A DNA stretch of 10,356 nucleotides from Oligoflexales bacterium (GTDB lineage: Bacteria; Bdellovibrionota_B; Oligoflexia; Oligoflexales; CACXFL01). Below the pieces are notes generated by a model. The model ran no database searches, was not told the origin of the DNA, and was given only the letters and a program-made list of their open reading frames with translations. Of this stretch, positions 1 to 6,868 are shown one piece after another (the first letter of the stretch is position 1; every line of letters starts with the position of its first letter). The position numbers were made by a program, and so were the translations under genes. The stretch lies in NCBI GenBank assembly GCA_028282865.1, contig JANQHA010000199.1, forward strand, positions 1 to 10,356, read 5' to 3'.

Positions 1-440
1 TAGTTGGGCATTCCAATAGCAGCTATAGTTTCAGAGAGCTGCTGTTTTTGAGTAGAGCTTAAGTAGTTGCCGTTTTGCTGAAGCTTTTCTAACGACTCTC
101 TAGCGTTACTAGTAATATTGGTGTATTCACCATCATCGAGCTCGTTAAACCGCTCCATCAATTTAGTGAAGACCTCGTCACGGTCAATATCAGCACCAGT
201 AGACCATTTGCCTTTTCTTAGAGCATTGGTAGCTAGGGCCACAATGCGGCTAAATCGTGCACCATTTGTACCAGAACGCCTGGACTTACCTGCACGGCCT
301 TTTGCCTTTAGCTTGGTCAATAACTCGTCATAAGAAAATGCGAAGCTTGATTCAACTTCTTTAACACCTAACGGGGTGTCTTGAACCGAAGTCCATACGA
401 TATTAAGCGTATCTCCTGGTCTTAATTCTACCGATGCCAT
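1..440 (-). CDS. Hypothetical cytoplasmic protein, 5' part only (3' end outside window)
   Basis: I do not recognise this gene. An uninterrupted frame runs leftwards from an ATG at 440 off the window edge, giving 146 visible codons. A GGAGG ribosome-binding site lies about 7 bases before the ATG (GGAGGAATAGTA-ATG), so the start is well supported. The protein begins MASVELRPGDTLNIVW, with no signal peptide or membrane segment, so it is probably cytoplasmic. Residues about 43-65 are rich in Lys, Arg, Gly and Ser (KAKGRAGKSRRSGTNGARFS) and are followed by a short hydrophobic helix (RIVALATNAL). From about residue 88 it is polar, charged and mostly helical. The basic patch could bind nucleic acid or an acidic partner, but nothing shows this. 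It is transcribed divergently from the 802 gene. It looks unlike the exported proteins in the rest of the window and may belong to an unrelated locus. Confidence 0.8.
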   Translation of the reverse strand, partial: MASVELRPGDTLNIVWTSVQDTPLGVKEVESSFAFSYDELLTKLKAKGRAGKSRRSGTNGARFSRIVALATNALRKGKWSTGADIDRDEVFTKLMERFNELDDGEYTNITSNARESLEKLQQNGNYLSSTQKQQLSETIAAIGMPN

Positions 441-494
441 TACTATTCCTCCGTAACTCTATAGTTTTTATGCAGCTTTAAGCTACACAGGCCC

Positions 495-550
495 TGGGCA
501 AAATCTGAATCTCTAAGACCCTGCCCAAGTAGTAGGTTTTGAATCTACTA
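495..550 (-). repeat. Two small inverted repeats in the leader of the 440 gene
   Basis: TGGGCA (495-500) pairs with TGCCCA (522-527) across a 21-base loop. TAGTAG (530-535) pairs with CTACTA (545-550) across 9 bases. Both lie between the candidate transcription start (about 564) and the ribosome-binding site of the 440 gene, so they could fold as two successive hairpins in the leader RNA. The stems are only 6 bp each and I match them to no known riboswitch, so function is unproven. Confidence 0.3.
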
Positions 551-570
551 TTCCTATCGATAAGGTTTTA

Positions 571-597
571 ATTATTAAATCTTTTATATCTTGTCAA
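571..597 (-). promoter_or_regulatory. Candidate sigma70-type promoter for the 440 gene
   Basis: Reading the minus strand there is a perfect -35 box TTGACA (592-597) and a -10-like AATAAT (571-576) matching TATAAT at 5 of 6 positions. The spacer is 15 bp, shorter than ideal. Transcription would start near 564 and leave a leader of about 125 bases before the ATG at 440. The region is so AT-rich that chance -10 matches are common, so only the perfect -35 hexamer carries much weight. Confidence 0.4.
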
Positions 598-620
598 TAA
601 TAAAAGAAAATAATTATAAA
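591..620 (+). promoter_or_regulatory. Candidate sigma70-type promoter for the 802-3055 gene pair
   Basis: On the plus strand TTGTCA (591-596, 5 of 6 to consensus) is followed 18 bp later by TATAAA (615-620, 5 of 6). Its -35 hexamer overlaps that of the opposing minus-strand promoter almost completely, because TTGTCAA reads TTGACAA on the other strand. The leader to the TTG start at 802 would be about 175 bases. I found no better promoter closer to 802. Confidence 0.4.
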
Positions 621-801
621 TTATAAAAATATTAATAAAATAAGTGATATCCAGTGAATGCCGCTAGCAAAATCAGGCAATAAATTGGATTCTTGAGATA
701 TTATTGTCATGATAATCGCGTTATACTTGATTTGATAATTTTCAGTAAAATCTGTGTGTTTTATGGCTGTTATTCTATGAATTAACCTTTTAGGCGATAG
801 T

Positions 802-2229
802 TTGGGTAAATTTGACTCTATTTTGAAGCTGCGGCGCGTTCGTAACTTGCTGCCATTCATCTTTTTACTAATGATTTTGATGAGAATGATTTGGATGCAG
901 CTACGTACATTTGAACCCCAAGCAGATATGCGCTCAATGGTCAGTCAGTCATATTTAGTCATGGAGGAGCTCAGGCATTGCAAATATCAACAGGCGAGCC
1001 ACACGAGCGGTTTTGATATTACAGGGTTTATCGAGTGGAAGCAGCTTTTTCTACAGCGGGGCTACCAGTGGTTTAGATCCCGAGGATTTGAGTGGTATTT
1101 AGTCAATGCCTGTTACGACGGCAGTTACCACCCAGAGTATATAGTTAAGCTAAATGTTTGGCTGATCGTTGGTCTGATTGCATTTGCCAGCCTGTATGCG
1201 CGTTTTTTGTCCGGCTCATGGACGATGTCCATGATAGTCGCGCTTATGTTATTTAGCCGAGGAAGTCTCGTAGGTAGGGCTGATCAAGTCACTGGCGTCA
1301 ACCTTATATCTCTACTACTTGTCCTCTGGGTCATGGGACATGCGCATTTTTTTAAATCTGGATCGATGCTTAGTTTAACGTTTCTGGTGCTGGTTCAGTT
1401 ATGCTTAGTTATGGTTGATCCCGTTTTTATTTTTATCGGATTAGCTTTGCCTACGATGATGATTTTAGGCTATGCCTTTAAACGGGTTTTAGCGCGACCC
1501 ATGGTAAGGCGATTTAGTCTCGAAAAGAAGAGGCTGCAGGATTTAGGGCCTAAAATTTATTCAGGTAATGTTGTGTCCGGCATTATGGTGGACATTCTTT
1601 CTAAGTTGCTAGGTGTTCCAACTGAGCAGCAGTCGGAAGTAGAGCAAATCGGTGCTGCGACACGTCATACTAGAAACCCACTATTTGGCGTTTTGCGTGA
1701 ACCCTTTGCTCTTTGGGTATTTCAGAAAAAGCGTTGGCTGCGAATTGGCGGTATTTTAGGGTCCGGTACAGTTATTTTGTTGGTAAGTGTTCTTGCTGTG
1801 CGGGCCGAATATATCCGTGATTTAGAGCTTCAATCGAGTTGGGCCACTCTCTCTTGGCCAGTTTGGCTAGATTGGGGCAGAATTTGGGGTATCGCATTTC
1901 TTTCTCCCTTCGACCTGCACCTATCGATAAGTTTTGCAATAGTGTTAGTTTGCTGCGCGCTTACCCCTGCGGTTGGGTTAGGTAGCCTTTTCGAAAACTG
2001 TTGGCTGTTAATTTTATCGATGTTTTTTGTTACGATATCGACCTTTGTTTTCGATGGTCGTGACTTGCTTGTATTGAATCGGTTAGCGCCCAATACCGTA
2101 GGTTGGAGCTCCATGGCTTGGATGCGGGCTAGTCATATAATTACCTGGTTCGAACCAATCATTCTTGCCGCTGCGGTTATTGGCGTGTACCATCTTCTAT
2201 TGGTAACTCGGAGAATTAAGCGTGATTAG
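802..2229 (+). CDS. Polytopic inner-membrane protein of unknown function (475 aa)
   Basis: The protein is strongly hydrophobic, with about nine to ten possible membrane segments: near residues 16-35, 117-135, 139-157, 164-183, 188-205, 208-226, 315-334, 355-395 (one or two), 399-417 and 447-468. Two soluble stretches stand out. One is a loop of about 80 residues after the first segment, presumably periplasmic, with Cys60 and Cys104. The other is a basic, charged loop at about 227-312, presumably cytoplasmic. A first segment followed by a large outer loop and then many segments resembles GT-C membrane glycosyltransferases, and an acidic cluster (FEPQAD, 37-42) follows segment 1. I see no definite catalytic motif, so this is only a lead. 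The start is the first usable one after the upstream stop: TTG at 802 with a weak TAGG about 7 bases earlier. The ATGs near codons 24-29 have no ribosome-binding site. It overlaps the next gene by 8 bp, implying a shared transcript. Confidence 0.8.
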   Translation: MGKFDSILKLRRVRNLLPFIFLLMILMRMIWMQLRTFEPQADMRSMVSQSYLVMEELRHCKYQQASHTSGFDITGFIEWKQLFLQRGYQWFRSRGFEWYLVNACYDGSYHPEYIVKLNVWLIVGLIAFASLYARFLSGSWTMSMIVALMLFSRGSLVGRADQVTGVNLISLLLVLWVMGHAHFFKSGSMLSLTFLVLVQLCLVMVDPVFIFIGLALPTMMILGYAFKRVLARPMVRRFSLEKKRLQDLGPKIYSGNVVSGIMVDILSKLLGVPTEQQSEVEQIGAATRHTRNPLFGVLREPFALWVFQKKRWLRIGGILGSGTVILLVSVLAVRAEYIRDLELQSSWATLSWPVWLDWGRIWGIAFLSPFDLHLSISFAIVLVCCALTPAVGLGSLFENCWLLILSMFFVTISTFVFDGRDLLVLNRLAPNTVGWSSMAWMRASHIITWFEPIILAAAVIGVYHLLLVTRRIKRD

Positions 2230-3055
2230 ATTGTTTCTGACGTTGTGTGGTTTCTTTGTACTGTTTTTGAGTTGTACTTCCCCTGATCCAGTTTCTTACC
2301 CCGAGCAGAGTATTCCTAGGCCACAAAAACAGGCGGTATCCGAATCTGAGCAACTTCGTGCTAAGCAGGTGTCTAAATGTAATGCCTTTAACCTACCTAT
2401 TGGGAAAGATCTCCCGGTTTATGTGGAGATGGAAAGAGGTGGGTTTGTTGTTGTTAGGGTCGAAAAGCCTTGCTTGACTGAAGATGGCATAAGAGGCGCC
2501 CAAAGCCAATCAAATTGGATGGCGATGGGGATCCCTTGTGGTGGCTCCTCAGGAAGAACTAGGATCCGAGGGAAAACATATCGGCCGAAAATGATTTCTT
2601 TTCTTTTATCGATTAGCTGTCCTATGTTACCTGACGATCTAAATAATATTGCAGATGTAGCGCAGAAGACGGTTGGAATACCACTAAATGCTCCTTTGAT
2701 AGCATATAATCCTTTGTCAGTTCAGTATTGGGAGATTGATGGTCTTAGTGATGCTGGTGTTGGTCCTGAGGTAGAACTACGCTCTAGGGAAGCTGTCGAT
2801 GTTGCTTGGAAGGAGTTTTCCAAAAAGGAGAGAAATTTTTCTATCAAACTTTATGGCCGGGAAAGTGCATGGATCGAGAACCATAACTTCTACGAAGTGA
2901 AGGCAGAGTTGAGTTATGTTTCACTTTATGAGTTCAACCTGAAACTATTGTCTGTAGAAGCCATGGACGTTGACGGTTTTGCCGCCGTACGGAAGCGCTG
3001 TAAGGCTCTACGTCCCCGACGAAATTGTGATAAGGTTTTAGGTGCTGACCTGTAG
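2222..3055 (+). CDS. Putative lipoprotein with paired cysteines, unknown function (277 aa)
   Basis: The start is GTG at 2222, inside the last codons of the preceding gene (8-bp overlap), with CGGAG 8 bases upstream, so translation is probably coupled. The N-terminus is a short lipoprotein-type signal, MIRLFLTLCGFFVLFLSC. The likely lipidated Cys18 is preceded by FLS, a weak lipobox because position -3 is Phe rather than Leu. Residue +2 is Thr, so there is no inner-membrane-retention Asp. A Pro/Gln-rich linker (about 20-45) leads to a mixed alpha/beta body. The mature part has six further cysteines (53, 84, 106, 133, 260, 269), an even number suggesting disulfides in an oxidising periplasm. 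I recognise no family. Pairing with the 802 membrane protein suggests the two act together. The stop lies 8 bp from the stop of the convergent TPR gene. Confidence 0.8.
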   Translation: MIRLFLTLCGFFVLFLSCTSPDPVSYPEQSIPRPQKQAVSESEQLRAKQVSKCNAFNLPIGKDLPVYVEMERGGFVVVRVEKPCLTEDGIRGAQSQSNWMAMGIPCGGSSGRTRIRGKTYRPKMISFLLSISCPMLPDDLNNIADVAQKTVGIPLNAPLIAYNPLSVQYWEIDGLSDAGVGPEVELRSREAVDVAWKEFSKKERNFSIKLYGRESAWIENHNFYEVKAELSYVSLYEFNLKLLSVEAMDVDGFAAVRKRCKALRPRRNCDKVLGADL

Positions 3056-3063
3056 GCGGTAGT

Positions 3064-3792
3064 TTAGTGGCTAGTAGCGCTTGCATTCTGCTCTTTGCGC
3101 GCTTGTATCCTTCTTCGTAGGCTCTCTAGTCCTTTTTTTAGTGCGATATCATTTGGTGCGAGGTCGTAGCCGCGCGACCAAGCTATCTCTGCTAACTTAT
3201 AATTTCTCAGTTTAAGTAGGATTGTTCCTTTCATTTTGTGCAGTTTCGGGCTTGTCGGGTAATAAGTTAACAAATTGTTTATTTCTATTAGTGCGTACTC
3301 GTACTGCTTAGCTAAATATAGTTTATTTATCTTAGCTATATGAAGAGTGTAGCTTGGAGATTGCATTGGGCCTTCCGATTGTCCTAGACCAAAAGCGCCC
3401 TCTACGAGAGCCCGATCATCAGGAGTAGGTATTCTAGGCATGGCCTTTACTAGTTCACGGTCAGTGAATTGAGGTTTTGAAATGCCTTCTACAGAACCTG
3501 CATTGGTATCAATGGCACCTGATCGTTTAAGGTCGGCCAGCGGGACTTCAATATCATAGTCTCTGGCAGCACCCGGGATTTCTAAGACATATTCTGAGTT
3601 GCCTACTGTGGACTTGATAACAAACTTCTCTTCTGGCCCATTGTGCCCTAAGGGGGAAGTCCGAGATGCAAATGGGTAGTCAATCGTTCCAGAGAGAATG
3701 TCCTCTTGACTATTATTGGCCGAATTGGCACACCCTTGGGCTAATAAGGCTAATGCTAGCGTGTTAGTAATTGATCGACATACCGAGTTCAA
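3064..3792 (-). CDS. TPR-containing lipoprotein (242 aa)
   Basis: The N-terminus is a lipoprotein signal ending LLAQG-C with Cys21 as the likely lipidated residue. Ala at +2 favours outer-membrane sorting. Residues about 35-90 look beta-rich and include DYPFASRTSPLGHNG and a VLEIPGAARDYDIEVPLADL stretch. A Pro-rich linker covers about 105-145. Two tetratricopeptide-like repeats follow: about 149-182, with the AKQYEYALIEINNLL helix and YPTSP turn, and about 183-216, with LRNYKLAEIAW and LAPND. A basic helix ends the protein. TPRs are protein-binding scaffolds, so an adaptor role at the periplasmic face of the outer membrane is reasonable but inferred. The start is TTG at 3792, supported by GGGAG about 7 bases upstream, and the frame has no internal ATG before the lipobox. 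Its first 29 bp overlap the end of the upstream barrel gene in another frame, implying translational coupling and joint function. Confidence 0.85.
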   Translation of the reverse strand: MNSVCRSITNTLALALLAQGCANSANNSQEDILSGTIDYPFASRTSPLGHNGPEEKFVIKSTVGNSEYVLEIPGAARDYDIEVPLADLKRSGAIDTNAGSVEGISKPQFTDRELVKAMPRIPTPDDRALVEGAFGLGQSEGPMQSPSYTLHIAKINKLYLAKQYEYALIEINNLLTYYPTSPKLHKMKGTILLKLRNYKLAEIAWSRGYDLAPNDIALKKGLESLRRRIQARKEQNASATSH

Positions 3793-5017
3793 AACCCACT
3801 CCCGCGCTTGTTGCTACTGATTCGCTACTGACGTAGTCTGTCGATGGTGCCAGTCCTATAACTGCAAGATTTGTCGCAAACCTTTTGCCAAAATATATGT
3901 CCCATCCAGCTCGGACTGAAGCCGTTAAGTAGGATTGCGCCATTAGAAAACCTAAACCTACGTTTAGACCATGCCTGACTTCATTATACGACTCGATCGA
4001 CCCGACCAAATGCCTCGCATACATTCCATACATTGCGATTGCTGTAGTCCACGGAGTCAGTTCGGAAGCCGAGGCCTCAAGTTTCGGTGCGTCAGATATT
4101 GCTGAAGAAGTGCCATGATCCCCAAGTATGGAGTTCTTCTTCATATATACTGATAGCTGTAGGCCAAATTCGTGGCGGCGATTATCAAACTTCTCGGTGC
4201 CGCGGATCATTGCTGCAATCATTCCACTGTCGTCTGAATTATTGTTCACATTGGGAATTATACCGCCCCCAAGGCCGACTAAGAACCGGTAGTCTGGCAC
4301 GTAATCTTCACCGGGGCGAGATTTTTTCACCTGCTTATAATCGATTGCAAGCTTTTGATACCTGCTTTTTATAGTTTCGCTGTTGTAAGTACGAGCCCAC
4401 GTCAATTCTTGTGTGCCCGTATTAAATACTTGCATTGCTAATACCATATGCGTGGTGTGATAAACCAAAACCACGTCGATAAAATTGTCTATGCCTAGCT
4501 GATCTGCAGCTTGTTGCATTCTGCCGACATTTGTTGTTGGTGAAGTGATCATTAACTTCCCCTCTACTAATCGAGAGGTTTTCGTCTTACACGGGACACA
4601 GCTTATGAGTTTAACTCTTGAGTTTTCACGAATTCTCTCAGCTACAAGCAGTTCCAAGTATTGACGATAGGTTTTTGGCAGAGAGTCACTTACATCCACC
4701 TTTCTGATAGAGACATTTTTAAGTGACTTAAGCTGCCCCATTCTAACATCGTATGCAAATTCGGCTAACAGCTCGTCGAGTACTTCATGAAACCGCCGAA
4801 CTCGAGTCGACGACGCAATTCGTTTATCCTCAGCCTCATCTGCTTGCTCACGTTCAACTTTACGAATACTAGCTTCAATATCTTCTTCGTTGTTATTGCT
4901 TTGATGAGCGTTTGACTGAACGTTTTCCCATTCGTTATCATAGCTGTTTGCTTTCGCGTTAACACTTAGCAAAACGCTTATAACTAATGGGGCTATTGTT
5001 AAAGTTAGAGTCTTCAC
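3764..5017 (-). CDS. Exported protein: periplasmic alpha/beta domain plus C-terminal beta-barrel-like region (417 aa)
   Basis: A Sec signal peptide (residues 1 to about 23, ending NAKA before NSYDNEW) is followed by a charged helical stretch (about 28-95). Residues about 98-215 look like an alpha/beta domain: strand NVSIRKVDVS, helix RQYLELLVAERIREN, strand VKLISC, a CxxC pair (Cys140, Cys143), helix VGRMQQAADQLGI, then strands IDVVLVYHTT, HMVLAMQVFN and ELTWARTY. This order resembles TolB-N/CsgG/FlgO-type outer-membrane-associated domains by pattern only. From about 243 the sequence alternates hydrophobic and polar residues with Gly-rich turns (FLVGLGGGIIP, HEFGLQLSVYM, LNVGLGFLMA) and ends GFELGMSINY with a terminal Tyr, typical of an outer-membrane barrel. 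The start is GTG at 5017 with AAGG 7 bases upstream. The 3' end overlaps the TPR lipoprotein gene by 29 bp, so the two probably form one unit and perhaps one complex. Confidence 0.8.
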   Translation of the reverse strand: MKTLTLTIAPLVISVLLSVNAKANSYDNEWENVQSNAHQSNNNEEDIEASIRKVEREQADEAEDKRIASSTRVRRFHEVLDELLAEFAYDVRMGQLKSLKNVSIRKVDVSDSLPKTYRQYLELLVAERIRENSRVKLISCVPCKTKTSRLVEGKLMITSPTTNVGRMQQAADQLGIDNFIDVVLVYHTTHMVLAMQVFNTGTQELTWARTYNSETIKSRYQKLAIDYKQVKKSRPGEDYVPDYRFLVGLGGGIIPNVNNNSDDSGMIAAMIRGTEKFDNRRHEFGLQLSVYMKKNSILGDHGTSSAISDAPKLEASASELTPWTTAIAMYGMYARHLVGSIESYNEVRHGLNVGLGFLMAQSYLTASVRAGWDIYFGKRFATNLAVIGLAPSTDYVSSESVATSAGVGFELGMSINY

Positions 5018-5118
5018 GCCTAAACCTTATGATCGTAGAATTCTGTCTTTGGAATCGGTGTGTTGACCTTAATCTTTAAGACTTAGTGAGGGGTTTTCGA
5101 AATTAAGCGCTGAGCTGT

Positions 5119-5135
5119 CAGGAATAATGTTCCTG
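5119..5135. promoter_or_regulatory. Palindrome CAGGAA-N5-TTCCTG, possible operator
   Basis: This is a perfect 6-bp inverted repeat with a 5-bp centre (TAATG), in the spacer upstream of the 5017 gene. A second palindrome of the same design lies at 5176-5192. Matching core (AGGAA/TTCCT) and spacing suggest a protein-binding site. I do not recognise the regulator. No convincing sigma70 promoter is visible nearby, which would fit an activator-dependent promoter but does not prove one. Confidence 0.35.
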
Positions 5136-5175
5136 GTGTGACTTTAACATATGCAATTGACTGTAAAATAAGAGT

Positions 5176-5192
5176 TAGGAAAAAAGTTCCTA
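5176..5192. promoter_or_regulatory. Palindrome TAGGAA-N5-TTCCTA, second copy of the possible operator
   Basis: It shares the core AGGAA-N5-TTCCT with the palindrome at 5119-5135, with centres 57 bp apart. It also overlaps the right arm and T-run of the terminator-like hairpin at 5179-5221, so its bases may be constrained for that reason instead. Confidence 0.3.
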
Positions 5193-5221
5193 CCTGAAAG
5201 AAAATTTTACTTAAAGGAACT
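5179..5221 (-). terminator. Terminator-like hairpin after the 5232-6713 gene
   Basis: On the minus strand AGTTCCT (5221-5215) can pair with AGGAACT (5191-5185) over a 23-base loop, immediately followed by a run of six T (5185-5180). It begins about 11 bases after the stop codon of the His/Cys-cluster gene, where a rho-independent terminator is expected. The 7-bp stem with only three G-C pairs and the long loop make it weak. If real, the 5017-3064 pair is transcribed from its own promoter within 5018-5178. Confidence 0.35.
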
Positions 5222-5231
5222 ATTTGTCAGC

Positions 5232-6713
5232 TTAGAGAAATATTTTTCCGCAAGCCCGCTTGGCTTTTGCGAGCAGCTTATACTTATATGGTCTCTTGCC
5301 GGCTCTTAAATAAGTTTGCTTGTACTTAAGTTGCTTTGCCAGCTGCGAGACAGCTCTAGCTTCATTATTTAATAACTGCTCAGAACCCGGTGTGGCATTA
5401 TTAGAGAGTTCTATGGCGTTACTGAAGAGTTCATGGGTTTTTCTAAAAAGTAGTAAGTTGTGCTCTACGTTACGTATTGTCCTTGATTTTAGATGCTCTG
5501 GGATTTCAGAACTCTGCAAAGATGCAATTAGAAGTAAGCTGTTAGAGAGTAGGGCAGTGTTTGCTCGCATATAACCAGCGACCTTATTGACCTCCCAAAG
5601 ACTTTTCGTGGAGATTGCACCCTGTTTAGCAAGTTGGCTTGCGATTATTTGGCTAAGCTTAATTTGCTTCTTTATTCCACTAATGAAGCTTGACGCAACA
5701 AAAAAACGCTCTACCTGGTCTTTAGTAGGGTCGAACAGAAAGTCAATATCAGCGAGTAAATTAACCTCGTGCGATCCAGGTGACATTTCTTTGGAGACAT
5801 ACACGGAGTCGTAAAAGCCACTAGTTCTGAGTTGATTCTCAAGGTCTGTTTCGTGCTTTGGTAAATAGTTTTTTCGGGTAATTTTAATGAGCGAGTTTTC
5901 GGACGAGTAATTCGTAGTTTTGGAGTTGTGAAAGCTAAAGGTTAGGTCGTCTTTAAAGCCGGTGATACTTCTCAGGATCCTAGTCTTTAAAGGTAGATTG
6001 GTCGAAGGGAACGAAGCGAGTTGGTAGAGTCTTTCGGACAGAGTCGTTCCGGTTAGTAACGCCGAATTGAATATAGTGCAGGCCACGTGGATGCCTGGCA
6101 TAAGGATGGTTTCTAAGGTTTCCCAAGCTGACTGGGAAACCACAATTATGACAAATAGGGTAGGGCTGTAGCCATGATAATATTGGCTGATTGCCGAGAC
6201 TCCACTCCGGCTTGTCCCCTTTATCATATTTATAGTTGCGCTCTTGTAATGGCTAAATGTCGATTTTAATCTTTCGATGATCTTTTTAGGCTGGAATGGT
6301 CTCAAGCTGCTGGCTCTATTTTTAACAGAATTTATCGCCTTTATTGGGTGAAGTCCCAGCATGGTAATATCGCGCGGCAGCGAAGCGAGTTTGTTCATAA
6401 GCTTACCGATCTTTCCTAAAAAATTTTTTTGGCATTCATGTGAGCAGTGGTGATGATCGGTAGATTGGTCGTGAAAGGACGCGATAGCAGCGAGCTGCTT
6501 CATTGCGCTTATGTTAACTGGAATCTGCTTGCCTCGAAAGTTGATCGTCCCCATTTCGTCATAGCTGCTTGTCGGGGTGTGTAAGTATGCGATCATAGTC
6601 GCGAGCAGTTGCTCCTGGACTTTAACCAAATCTTCCATATTTTCATGGTGGCTGTGAGCGAAGGAGCTTAAAGGTTGCAGAAATAATAGCAACAAAAACA
6701 GGACTTTATTCAT
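5232..6713 (-). CDS. Exported protein with His/Cys cluster and central hydrophobic segment, unknown function (493 aa)
   Basis: I recognise no family. I prefer the ATG at 6713, which gives a clean signal peptide (MNKVLFLLLLFL, then QPLSSFA before HSHHENM). AAGG lies 11 bases upstream, and a good promoter candidate would start transcription near 6743. An in-frame TTG at 6734 would add seven residues but has no ribosome-binding site and would sit about 9 bases from that transcription start. The predicted mature protein begins HSHHEN. Residues about 81-94 contain HDQSTDHHHCSHEC, a likely metal-binding cluster. Residues about 183-225 form a hydrophobic stretch (TLFVIIVVSQSAWETLETIL and following) that could be one or two membrane helices. 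The remaining half is mostly helical and Leu/Lys/Ser-rich. It follows the coiled-coil gene on the same strand, with its own candidate promoter between and a terminator-like hairpin after it, so it may be transcribed alone. Confidence 0.75.
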   Translation of the reverse strand: MNKVLFLLLLFLQPLSSFAHSHHENMEDLVKVQEQLLATMIAYLHTPTSSYDEMGTINFRGKQIPVNISAMKQLAAIASFHDQSTDHHHCSHECQKNFLGKIGKLMNKLASLPRDITMLGLHPIKAINSVKNRASSLRPFQPKKIIERLKSTFSHYKSATINMIKGTSRSGVSAISQYYHGYSPTLFVIIVVSQSAWETLETILMPGIHVACTIFNSALLTGTTLSERLYQLASFPSTNLPLKTRILRSITGFKDDLTFSFHNSKTTNYSSENSLIKITRKNYLPKHETDLENQLRTSGFYDSVYVSKEMSPGSHEVNLLADIDFLFDPTKDQVERFFVASSFISGIKKQIKLSQIIASQLAKQGAISTKSLWEVNKVAGYMRANTALLSNSLLLIASLQSSEIPEHLKSRTIRNVEHNLLLFRKTHELFSNAIELSNNATPGSEQLLNNEARAVSQLAKQLKYKQTYLRAGKRPYKYKLLAKAKRACGKIFL

Positions 6714-6749
6714 CTTGTTGAGAACCTTTTTCAAAATTAACTAGTCGCT

Positions 6750-6778
6750 GGTATAGGTTAGATACCGGCGTAGGTCAA
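6750..6778 (-). promoter_or_regulatory. Candidate sigma70-type promoter for the 6713 gene, with overlapping palindrome
   Basis: Reading the minus strand, TTGACC (6773-6778, 5 of 6) is followed after exactly 17 bp by TATACC (6750-6755, 4 of 6). Transcription would begin near 6743, about 30 bases before the ATG at 6713. The inverted repeat GGTAT-N7-ATACC (6750-6766) covers the -10 element and part of the spacer, a classic place for a repressor to bind, although no regulator is identifiable. Confidence 0.45.
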
Positions 6779-6841
6779 GTTAAAGTTGAGTGGTTAGAGT
6801 GGTAGCGTAATGCAGAGCCAGTAAAATTAATGCAAAGAGTC

Positions 6842-6868
6842 GAGGCTCTCTTACTCGATATGAGCCTC
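6842..6868 (-). terminator. Hairpin spanning the stop codon of the coiled-coil gene
   Basis: GAGGCTC (6842-6848) and GAGCCTC (6862-6868) form a perfect 7-bp, GC-rich inverted repeat with a 13-base loop that contains the TAA stop of the coiled-coil gene (6851-6853). On the minus strand the bases after it (GACTCTTTGC) contain only a short T-run, so it is a poor intrinsic terminator. It may instead protect the 3' end of the message or give partial termination. Confidence 0.3.

Larger units (their letters stand above)
441..801. other. Divergent AT-rich intergenic spacer without a gene
   Basis: This 361-bp stretch separates two divergent genes. Its middle (about 561-650) is extremely AT-rich and contains the overlapping promoter candidates described separately. 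The part nearest the 440 gene (441-560) would be its transcribed leader and carries two small inverted repeats. The part nearest the 802 gene (621-801) would be a leader of roughly 175 bases. It contains only very short ATG frames (5 to 12 codons) without ribosome-binding sites, which I do not call as genes. An open frame on the minus strand at 621-860 crosses into the 802 gene and has no plausible start signal. Confidence 0.6.

Noticed and set aside
621..860. Minus-strand open frame of 79 codons across the divergent spacer
   Set aside because: There is no ribosome-binding site, the composition is that of AT-rich spacer, and it overlaps the leader and start of the 802 gene.
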